Assembly (NCBI GenBank): GCA_900556625.1 | Contig: USPQ01000005.1 | Location: forward strand, 1-64,000 | Reading direction: 5' to 3' | DNA from: an uncultured Bacteroides sp. | GTDB taxonomy: Bacteria; Bacteroidota; Bacteroidia; Bacteroidales; Bacteroidaceae | Length of the DNA stretch: 64,000 nucleotides | The notes under the pieces: generated by a model | What the model was told of the DNA's origin: nothing | Seen by the model: only the letters and a program-made list of their open reading frames with translations | Databases searched by the model: none | Translations under genes and position numbers: made by a program | Part shown: in pieces, positions 42,149 through 49,269 of the stretch | Layout of the letters: the number at the start of each line of letters is the position of its first letter | Numbering within the stretch: position 1 is the first letter of the stretch

Positions 42149-43216
42149 ATGAAAAAGCATAATTTCAATGCAGGACCTTCCATTCTTCCGCGTGAGGTGA
42201 TAGAGGATACAGCGAAGGCTATTTTAGATTTCAACGGCTCTGGTCTCTCTTTGATGGAAATCAGCCACCGCGCCAAAGACTTCCAGCCTGTGGTTGACGA
42301 AGCAGAGGCATTATTCAAGGAATTACTTAATATCCCCGAAGGCTATTCGGTACTGTTCCTGGGTGGAGGTGCTAGTATGGAGTTCTGCATGGTTCCTTAT
42401 AACTTCCTGGAAAAAAAGGCTGCTTATCTGAACACAGGTGTGTGGGCTAAAAAAGCGATGAAAGAAGCTAAAGGATTTGGTGAAGTTGTAGAAGTTGCTT
42501 CCTCTGCTGAAGCTACATATACTTATATCCCCAAAGACTATACAATCCCGGCAGATGCAGATTATTTCCACATTACTACTAACAACACCATTTACGGTAC
42601 GGAATTAAAGAAAGATCTTGATTCTCCGGTTCCTATGGTTGCAGATATGTCTTCTGACATTTTCTCACGTCCGATCGACGTTTCCAAATATATCTGTATT
42701 TATGGTGGTGCACAGAAGAACCTGGCTCCTGCCGGTGTGACATTCGTAATTGTGAAGAATGACGCTGTGGGAAAAGTTTCCCGCTACATCCCGACAATGT
42801 TGAATTATCAGACTCACATTGATGGCGGTTCTATGTTCAATACTCCTCCTGTTGTGCCTATCTACGCTGCATTGCTGACTTTGCGCTGGATCAAAGCACA
42901 GGGTGGTGTGAAAGAAATGGAACGTCGTGCTATCGAAAAAGCTGATATGTTGTATGCAGAAATTGACCGTAACAAAATGTTCGTGGGTACTGCCGCTAAG
43001 GAAGACCGTTCACGCATGAATATCTGTTTCGTAATGGCTCCCGAATACAAAGACCTCGAAGCCGACTTCTTGAAGTTTGCTACTGAAAAAGGTATGGTAG
43101 GTATCAAGGGACACCGTTCGGTAGGTGGTTTCCGCGCATCTTGCTATAACGCTATGCCGAAAGAAAGCGTGCAGGCATTGATCGATTGTATGCAGGAATT
43201 TGAGAAACTTCATTAA
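42149..43216 (+). CDS. serC: Phosphoserine aminotransferase
   Basis: 355 residues, class V PLP aminotransferase. The start MKKHNFNAGPSILP and the PLP-Lys region IYGGAQKNLAPAG are diagnostic. It converts 3-phosphohydroxypyruvate and glutamate to phosphoserine and 2-oxoglutarate, the second step of serine synthesis. It is followed by serA and a DUF1015 gene, an arrangement common in Bacteroidetes. A palindromic REP-like element sits between serC and serA. No -7 box is clear upstream. Confidence 0.97.
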   Translation: MKKHNFNAGPSILPREVIEDTAKAILDFNGSGLSLMEISHRAKDFQPVVDEAEALFKELLNIPEGYSVLFLGGGASMEFCMVPYNFLEKKAAYLNTGVWAKKAMKEAKGFGEVVEVASSAEATYTYIPKDYTIPADADYFHITTNNTIYGTELKKDLDSPVPMVADMSSDIFSRPIDVSKYICIYGGAQKNLAPAGVTFVIVKNDAVGKVSRYIPTMLNYQTHIDGGSMFNTPPVVPIYAALLTLRWIKAQGGVKEMERRAIEKADMLYAEIDRNKMFVGTAAKEDRSRMNICFVMAPEYKDLEADFLKFATEKGMVGIKGHRSVGGFRASCYNAMPKESVQALIDCMQEFEKLH

Positions 43217-43227
43217 TATATTATTTT

Positions 43228-43300
43228 CACCACAGATTACACGGATTGGCACAGATTTCTAAGGTTCTATAATCTGTGGAAATCTGCGTAATCTGTGGTG
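43228..43300. repeat. REP-like palindrome between serC and serA
   Basis: Imperfect 30-bp inverted repeat (43228-43257 and 43271-43300) with a 13-base loop; arms begin and end with CACCACAGATTAC and its complement. Within each arm the ACAGATT core recurs. Similar CACAGATTACAC-type palindromes are scattered through Bacteroides genomes. Confidence 0.8.
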
Positions 43301-43324
43301 AGCCTTTATAAATAGAATCAGAAT

Positions 43325-44245
43325 ATGAAAGTACTTGTAGCTACTGAGAAACCGTTTGCTAAAGTGGCAGTAGACGGTATTCGTAAAGAAATAGAAGCAG
43401 CCGGATACGAGCTTGCTTTACTTGAGAAATATACAGATAAAGCCCAGTTGCTGGATGCAGTGAAAGATGCGAATGCCATTATTATCCGTAGTGATATCAT
43501 TGACGCGGAAGTGCTTGATGCCGCTAAAGAACTGAAGATTGTAGTTCGTGCCGGTGCTGGATACGATAACGTGGATTTGGTCGCTGCCACTGCCCACAAT
43601 GTATGTGTGATGAACACTCCGGGACAGAACTCGAATGCTGTTGCCGAACTGGCTTTGGGTATGATGGTATATGCTGTCCGTAACTTCTACAACGGTACTT
43701 CCGGTACAGAATTGATGGGTAAGAAACTGGGTATTCACGCTTATGGAAACGTAGGCCGTAACGTAGCCCGCATTGCCAAAGGTTTTGGAATGGAAGTGTA
43801 TGCTTACGATGCATTCTGCCCGAAAGAAGTAATCGAGAAAGACGGTGTGAAAGCGCTGGATTCTGCAGAAGAACTCTATAAGACTTGCCAAGTAGTGTCA
43901 TTGCATATCCCTGCAACTGCCGAAACGAAGAATTCTATCAATTATGCTCTGTTGAAGGACATGCCGAAAGGTGCGATGTTGGTCAATACAGCCCGTAAGG
44001 AAGTTATCAATGAGGCTGAGCTGATTAAATTGATGGAGGAACGTGCCGACTTCAAATATATCACAGATATTATGCCTGCCGCTAATGCGGAATTTGCAGA
44101 GAAGTTTGCCGGACGTTATTTCTCTACTCCGAAGAAGATGGGAGCGCAGACGGCCGAAGCCAATATCAATGCCGGTATTGCTGCCGCTAAACAGATTGTA
44201 GGCTTCTTGAAGGACGGTTGCGAAAAATTCCGTGTGAATAAATAA
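43325..44245 (+). CDS. serA: D-3-phosphoglycerate dehydrogenase (short form)
   Basis: 306 residues, D-isomer 2-hydroxyacid dehydrogenase family. Seen: VVRAGAGYDNVDL with the substrate-binding Arg, a nucleotide-binding GIHAYGNVGRNVA (variant of GxGxxG), and the VSLHIPAT region. The short form lacks the C-terminal ACT regulatory domain, so feedback by serine via ACT is not expected. The expected catalytic Glu/His near the C terminus is less clear: the region reads ITDIMPAANAEF and lacks an obvious G-x-H pair, a notable divergence seen in Bacteroidetes homologues. Catalyses the first committed step of serine synthesis. Confidence 0.9.
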   Translation: MKVLVATEKPFAKVAVDGIRKEIEAAGYELALLEKYTDKAQLLDAVKDANAIIIRSDIIDAEVLDAAKELKIVVRAGAGYDNVDLVAATAHNVCVMNTPGQNSNAVAELALGMMVYAVRNFYNGTSGTELMGKKLGIHAYGNVGRNVARIAKGFGMEVYAYDAFCPKEVIEKDGVKALDSAEELYKTCQVVSLHIPATAETKNSINYALLKDMPKGAMLVNTARKEVINEAELIKLMEERADFKYITDIMPAANAEFAEKFAGRYFSTPKKMGAQTAEANINAGIAAAKQIVGFLKDGCEKFRVNK

Positions 44246-44273
44246 TATTTCATAGAAATAAATAGTATATTTG

Positions 44274-44312
44274 AGCCACAGATTTTAAATAAGTCTGTGG
44301 CTTTTATTTTTT
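44274..44312 (+). terminator. Terminator-like hairpin after serA
   Basis: Nine-bp stem (AGCCACAGA 44274-44282 with TCTGTGGCT 44294-44302) followed by a T-rich stretch, 28 bp after the serA stop and before the DUF1015 gene. Confidence 0.75.
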
Positions 44313-44332
44313 ACATCTAAAATACTAATATC

Positions 44333-45580
44333 ATGGCAATAATTAAACCTTTTAAGGGCATTCGTCCTCCGCAAGACCTGGTAGAGCAGGTCGCTTCACG
44401 TCCTTACGACGTATTGAACTCCGAAGAGGCCCGCGTAGAAGCGGAAGGTAACGAAAAGTCTCTTTATCATATCATTAAACCGGAGATTGATTTCCCGATA
44501 GGTACAGACGAGCATGATGAGCGTGTGTATGCCAAAGCTGCAGAAAATTTCCAACTGTTCCAGGATAAAGGCTGGTTGGTGCAGGATGGCAAGGAAAACT
44601 ATTATATTTACGCCCAGACCATGAACGGGAAAACCCAATACGGATTGGTAGTCGGCGCATACGTTCCCGATTATATGAATGGGGTGATTAAAAAGCATGA
44701 ACTTACCCGCCGTGACAAAGAGGAAGACCGTATGAAGCACGTTCGTGTGAATAATGCCAACATCGAGCCTGTTTTCTTCGCTTATCCTGATAATGACAAG
44801 TTGGACGCAATCATCAAGAAGTATACGGCAGAAAAACCTGTCTACGACTTCATCGCTCCGGGTGACGGCTTCGGTCATACTTTCTGGATTGTTGACCGGG
44901 AGGAAGACATTGCCCTTATTACCGAAGAATTTGCTAAAATGCCGGCTCTTTATATTGCCGACGGTCATCATCGTTCTGCCGCTGCCGCATTGGTCGGTGC
45001 AGAAAAGGCGAAACAGAATCCTAACCATCGTGGCGACGAAGAGTACAACTACTTTATGGCTGCCTGTTTCCCTGCCAACCAACTGACCATTATCGATTAC
45101 AATCGTGTAGTGAAAGATCTTAACGGGTTGACTCCCGGACAATTCCTTGATGCGTTAGGCAAAAACTTTATCGTAGAAGAAAAAGGGACAGATATCTACA
45201 AGCCTTCCGGTTTGCATAATTTCTCTCTTTATCTGGATAGCAAATGGTACAGCTTGACAGCTAAAGCAGGCACATATAATGACAATGATCCTATCGGTGT
45301 GCTGGACGTTACTATCTCTTCCAATTTGATTTTAGATGAGATTTTGGGAATCAAGGATTTACGCTCGGATAAACGCATCGACTTTGTGGGGGGTATCCGT
45401 GGCTTGGGAGAGCTCAAGAAGCGTGTGGATAGCGGTGAAATGAAAGTGGCTTTGGCTCTCTATCCCGTATCCATGAAACAGTTGATGGACATTGCCGATA
45501 CTGGTAATATCATGCCGCCGAAAACCACTTGGTTTGAACCCAAACTCCGTTCGGGACTTGTGATTCATAAGTTGGATTAA
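44333..45580 (+). CDS. DUF1015 family protein
   Basis: 415 residues, soluble. Family features: the opening IKPFKGIRPPQDLVEQVAS with YDV, then MKHVRVNNANIEPVF, ADGHHRSAAAALV and MAACFPANQLTI. DUF1015 proteins are conserved directly after serC-serA in Bacteroidetes; a link to serine metabolism is inferred from context only. HHR in the ADGHHRSA motif resembles a nucleotide- or metal-binding site. A terminator-like hairpin separates it from serA, so it may be partly independent. Confidence 0.88.
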   Translation: MAIIKPFKGIRPPQDLVEQVASRPYDVLNSEEARVEAEGNEKSLYHIIKPEIDFPIGTDEHDERVYAKAAENFQLFQDKGWLVQDGKENYYIYAQTMNGKTQYGLVVGAYVPDYMNGVIKKHELTRRDKEEDRMKHVRVNNANIEPVFFAYPDNDKLDAIIKKYTAEKPVYDFIAPGDGFGHTFWIVDREEDIALITEEFAKMPALYIADGHHRSAAAALVGAEKAKQNPNHRGDEEYNYFMAACFPANQLTIIDYNRVVKDLNGLTPGQFLDALGKNFIVEEKGTDIYKPSGLHNFSLYLDSKWYSLTAKAGTYNDNDPIGVLDVTISSNLILDEILGIKDLRSDKRIDFVGGIRGLGELKKRVDSGEMKVALALYPVSMKQLMDIADTGNIMPPKTTWFEPKLRSGLVIHKLD

Positions 45581-45622
45581 TAACTGTCATCTTATAACAA
45601 GAGCTGATATCTTATAAAATTG

Positions 45623-45672
45623 AGCGGTCGATCTGTTGCAATCATACGGTTAATTGCGTCAGACCGACCGCT
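45623..45672. other. Stem-loop after the DUF1015 gene
   Basis: Thirteen-bp stem with one mismatch (45623-45635 with 45660-45672) enclosing an inner GCAAT/ATTGC pairing. No strong T-run follows, so termination is uncertain. Confidence 0.55.
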
Positions 45673-45802
45673 TGTTTCGATGAAAAAGAGCGGTTGTTTA
45701 TAGCGAAACGACTGCTCCTTTGTGCCACATCAACCGTATATTTGTGGCAAACATATCATTTAATATTTCCAAACGACAGATGGTATTTTCCGTGTAAAGC
45801 CG

Positions 45803-45810
45803 TATCTTTG
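45803..45810 (+). promoter_or_regulatory. -7 promoter box for the YigZ gene, abutting its ATG
   Basis: TATCTTTG ends 4 bp before the ATG at 45815, implying a leaderless or nearly leaderless mRNA. Confidence 0.6.
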
Positions 45811-45814
45811 CAAC

Positions 45815-46432
45815 ATGACTGCTGAAGATACTTATAAAACCATCTCCGAACCCTCTGAAGGTATTTATACGGAAAAGCGAAGCAAGTTTATCGCTATCGC
45901 TCTTCCTGTGCGTAGCCTCGATGAAATAAAGGCGCATCTTGAAACGTATCAGAAGAAATACTATGATGCGCGCCATGTGTGTTATGCCTATATGCTCGGA
46001 GCAGCACGCAAGGATTTTCGGGCCAATGATAACGGAGAGCCTTCGGGCACTGCAGGAAAACCGATTCTCGGACAAATCAATTCGAACGAGTTGACAGATA
46101 TATTGATCATTGTAGTCCGTTATTTCGGTGGAATCAAGTTGGGCACAAGCGGATTGATTGTAGCTTACAAGGCTGCTGCTGCCGAAGCCATTGCTGCCGC
46201 TACAATCATAGAAAAAACGGTGGACGAGGAAGTGACTGTTATGTTTGAGTATCCTTTTATGAATGATATAATGCGTATCGTGAAGGAAGAAGAACCGGAA
46301 ATACTCAATCAGTCGTATGATATGGATTGCAGTATGACATTGCGCATTCGTCGTTCGATGATGGCGAAACTGCGTGCCCGGCTGGAAAAGGTAGAAACGG
46401 CTCGGATTTTGGATGAAGAAGAAAATCATTGA
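45815..46432 (+). CDS. YigZ/IMPACT family protein
   Basis: 205 residues. N-terminal UPF0029 domain with KRSKFIAIALPV, RHVCYAYMLGA, DNGEPSGTAGKPIL and VVRYFGGIKLGTSGL, the hallmark of YigZ/IMPACT proteins; a short C-terminal domain follows. Relatives influence translation (IMPACT inhibits GCN2 in eukaryotes), while the bacterial role is not settled. Single-gene transcript with the -7 box next to the ATG. Confidence 0.92.
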   Translation: MTAEDTYKTISEPSEGIYTEKRSKFIAIALPVRSLDEIKAHLETYQKKYYDARHVCYAYMLGAARKDFRANDNGEPSGTAGKPILGQINSNELTDILIIVVRYFGGIKLGTSGLIVAYKAAAAEAIAAATIIEKTVDEEVTVMFEYPFMNDIMRIVKEEEPEILNQSYDMDCSMTLRIRRSMMAKLRARLEKVETARILDEEENH

Positions 46433-46493
46433 ATGGAAAAGTGCCAGTTAATATACTGAAAGTAGAATAGGAGAGAAAGAGAAATTGAACCGG

Positions 46494-47291
46494 ATGAGAA
46501 AGAAATACTACATGATATCGAGATTACTTTTGGTTTTTCTTGTGTGGAACGGTGTACAAGCCTGTGCACAGGAAGCTCAAAAGTTCGCTCCCAACAACAT
46601 TCCTGTTCCTTGGTATTCGCAGAAAATAGCGGGATACCCTTATTCGCATTGTTCTCTGGCTTCCTCGTTAATGGTCTTTGATTATTTTAAAGGGATGACG
46701 GCTGATACGCAACGCACAGCTCAGGATGCAGAACAGAAACTGATTGAATATCAGCGGAATTACTTTCTGAAAAAGCGTGCTCCTTTCCGTCGTCGCACTT
46801 CGATAGGGCAAGGAGGATACTATTCTTTTGAAATTGATTCTTTGGCACGCTATTATGAAAACATGATAAGTGCCGAACATTTCCAGCAGAAAGATTATCG
46901 GATATTGAAAGATTATATCGATCGTGGTATACCTGTGCTTGTGAATGTGAGATATACAGGTGCGGTTCGTGGTTTGCGTCCCGGTCCGAGAGGACATTGG
47001 ATGGTACTTCGCGGTATTGATGACAAATATGTGTGGGTGAATGATCCCGGACGTTCACCGGAGATGCGGAGCAAAGGGGAAAACATCTGTTATCCTATTA
47101 AGAAACAGCCGGGCAATCCTTCTTATTTTGATGGTTGCTGGACGGGACGATTTATCGTAGTCACTCCCGGAGAATGGATACGGAACTCCCTGTTTGCACA
47201 AGTCGGCAAACTCCCTCCGTTGGAAGAGGTGACTCATATCCTTCCTCCGGTTGTGCCGTCTGCAATTTTGCCGCAGGTTATCAATCAGTAG
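46494..47291 (+). CDS. Secreted C39-like (papain-fold) peptidase
   Basis: 265 residues from the ATG at 46494 (a TTG at 46485 would add three). N-terminal signal sequence (ISRLLLVFLVWNGVQACAQ) whose VQAC might also act as a lipobox. Peptidase_C39_2-type catalytic residues: Cys in YSHCSLASSLMVF and His in GHWMVLRGID followed by Asp in VNDPGR. Substrate unknown; there is no ABC exporter fused or next door as in bacteriocin processing, so a cell-envelope cysteine peptidase is more likely. Followed by the HpaII-like gene. Confidence 0.85.
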   Translation: MRKKYYMISRLLLVFLVWNGVQACAQEAQKFAPNNIPVPWYSQKIAGYPYSHCSLASSLMVFDYFKGMTADTQRTAQDAEQKLIEYQRNYFLKKRAPFRRRTSIGQGGYYSFEIDSLARYYENMISAEHFQQKDYRILKDYIDRGIPVLVNVRYTGAVRGLRPGPRGHWMVLRGIDDKYVWVNDPGRSPEMRSKGENICYPIKKQPGNPSYFDGCWTGRFIVVTPGEWIRNSLFAQVGKLPPLEEVTHILPPVVPSAILPQVINQ

Positions 47292-47394
47292 GAGTTGCTT
47301 ATAGCCTATATATAATAAGGAAGATAGCAGTCGCAGAGATAGGATAAAATAGAATTAAGATAAAAACAGTTGTAGCAAAATAAAGAAAAAATAT

Positions 47395-48480
47395 ATGGCA
47401 TTCGAAGCAACTAAAAAAGAATGGTGTGAACTTTATACTTTCTTCCGTTTGTTGGCGGACGGGAGAGTAGCGTTAGGCACGGCGGAAGCAAAGGCAGGAG
47501 ATATATTCTGGCCTGTTGCAATGATTCAGAGGGAAGAGCACGACGGGACACGTCGGTATTATATTGAGGAAGAGACGATTCGCATAGAAGGGGAAACAGG
47601 AGTTAAAACTATGTCTCGTGAAGATTTCGGTATCGTAGCGGACTTGATACTGAAAGCGGTTAAATCCTCTTCGGAAAACGATGTGACCTCTCCGGATGGA
47701 GTAGAGGAGTTTTTGGATGAAGCGGCTATCTTCGACTTGGAGGCAAAAACGGAGGATCGCACCGATTTTTCTATTGCATTCTGGCATTCGGAAGCGCCTT
47801 TGAGAGGATTTAATGTCCGTTCGCGGTTGAGTGCCATGAATCCATTGTTGGATGGAGGGCGTGCGGCGAATCTTAAGCTGGAGCAGACCGGGATTAAATT
47901 TGCTACTCCGACAGTAAACAAGATCAATGCTTTGCCGGAGAGCCCTAATGAAGTTGCCGAGCGTATGATGATGATCGAACGTTTGGGAGGAGTACTTAAA
48001 TATTCGGATGTGGCCGACCGTGTATTTCGTAGCAATCTTTTGATGATTGATTTGCATTTCCCGCGTGTACTGACAGAGATGGTTCGTATTATGCACCTTG
48101 ACGGCATATCGCGTGTGAGTGAGTTGACGGAGATTATCAAACAAATGAATCCGCTGAAGATCAAGGATGAGCTGATAAACAAGCATAAGTTCTATGAATT
48201 TAAAATAAAGCAATTTCTGATGGCACTGGCATTGGGAATGCGTCCTGCAAAGATTTATACCGGGCTGGATTCGGCAGTGGAAGGTATTCTGCTGGTAGAT
48301 GGTAATGGAGATGTGCTTTGCTACCATAAATCCGAGAAACAAGTGATGGAAGATTTCTTGTTTCTGAATACTCGCTTCGAAAAAGGATCTTTGGAGAAGG
48401 ATAAATACGGATTTTTGGAGAGGGAGAATGGGGTCTATTATTTCAAACTAAACGCAAAGATCGGATTGGTCAAACGGTAG
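47395..48480 (+). CDS. HpaII-family restriction endonuclease-like protein, apparently solitary
   Basis: 361 residues, close to R.HpaII length (~358). Family-like stretches: the start EWCELYTFFRLLADGRV, then PVAMIQREE, FRSNLLMIDLHFPRVL, NPLKIKDELINKHKFYEFK, FLMALALGMRP and LCYHKSEKQVMEDFLFLNTRFEKG. The HpaII family cleaves CCGG in prototypes. No DNA methyltransferase lies next to it, so the host genome must be protected elsewhere, or the protein is inactive or has another role. Neighbours are a C39-like peptidase and a nitroreductase, neither linked to restriction. Recognition site here is unknown. Confidence 0.75.
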   Translation: MAFEATKKEWCELYTFFRLLADGRVALGTAEAKAGDIFWPVAMIQREEHDGTRRYYIEEETIRIEGETGVKTMSREDFGIVADLILKAVKSSSENDVTSPDGVEEFLDEAAIFDLEAKTEDRTDFSIAFWHSEAPLRGFNVRSRLSAMNPLLDGGRAANLKLEQTGIKFATPTVNKINALPESPNEVAERMMMIERLGGVLKYSDVADRVFRSNLLMIDLHFPRVLTEMVRIMHLDGISRVSELTEIIKQMNPLKIKDELINKHKFYEFKIKQFLMALALGMRPAKIYTGLDSAVEGILLVDGNGDVLCYHKSEKQVMEDFLFLNTRFEKGSLEKDKYGFLERENGVYYFKLNAKIGLVKR

Positions 48481-48550
48481 GAAAAAGTACAAAGTATTGA
48501 GACTGTCAAACTAATAATGATGATATACTTATATAAAACACTTGTCGCCC

Positions 48551-49120
48551 ATGAAAACAAATGAAGTTTTAGAAAACATCAAGGCGCGCCGTAGCGTGCG
48601 TGCTTATACGGAGCAACAAGTTCCGGAAGAAGATTTGCGGACAATCCTGGAGGCTGCAACGTATGCTCCGAGTGGAATGCATTTGGAAACATGGCATTTC
48701 ACTGCTATTCAGAATGTCAGTAAACTGGCAGAACTAAATGAACGCATAAAAGGAGCTTTTGCTAAAAGTGATGATGTCCGTTTGCAGGAACGTGCCCGCA
48801 ATAAGGCTTATTGCTGTTACTATCATGCCCCGACTTTGGTAATCGTTTCTAACGAACCTACTCAATGGTGGGCGGGTATGGATTGCGCTTGTGCAATAGA
48901 GAATATGTTTTTGGCTGCACAGTCTTTGGGTATCGGCTCTTGTTGGATCAATCAGTTAGGTACGACTTGTGATGATCCCGGAGTACGTGAATTTATCACT
49001 GCATTGGGAGTACCGGTTAGTCATAAAGTATACGGCTGTGTCGCGTTAGGATATGGCGATCCGAAGATTCCAATGAAAGAGAAGAAGGTAAAAGCGGATA
49101 CTGTAACTATTGTTAAGTAG
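48551..49120 (+). CDS. Nitroreductase family protein
   Basis: 189 residues from the ATG at 48551 (a TTG at 48542 also possible). FMN-dependent nitroreductase fold: IKARRSVRAYTEQQVPEE at the N terminus and ATYAPSGMHLETWHF, then SLGIGSCWINQLG and VALGYGDPK. Family enzymes reduce nitro compounds, flavins or quinones using NAD(P)H; this could include metronidazole-type prodrugs but that is not shown. It ends at a hairpin shared with the convergent gcvP. Confidence 0.9.
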   Translation: MKTNEVLENIKARRSVRAYTEQQVPEEDLRTILEAATYAPSGMHLETWHFTAIQNVSKLAELNERIKGAFAKSDDVRLQERARNKAYCCYYHAPTLVIVSNEPTQWWAGMDCACAIENMFLAAQSLGIGSCWINQLGTTCDDPGVREFITALGVPVSHKVYGCVALGYGDPKIPMKEKKVKADTVTIVK

Positions 49121-49172
49121 AAATCATACTTTCAGATTTACACTTGGACTTATTTTCTATGTCACAAAGCAT

Positions 49173-49206
49173 AAGCCTTGGGGAAATCAATGTTTCTCCA
49201 AGGCTT
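49173..49206. terminator. Hairpin between convergent nitroreductase and gcvP genes
   Basis: Near-perfect 14-bp stem (49173-49186 with 49193-49206) and a short loop, lying between the two stop codons. A second imperfect repeat of GGCTTA/TAAGCC type lies just right of it. Confidence 0.7.
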
Positions 49207-49269
49207 CAGTTTGTTTGCCCCTTGGCTTATAGAAATAAGCCCACGCCTCAAGGAATGTGAGCCCCGGGC

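Noticed and set aside
46494..47291. Bacteriocin-processing C39 peptidase system
   Set aside because: No ABC exporter, leader peptide or immunity gene nearby; the protein is a stand-alone secreted enzyme.
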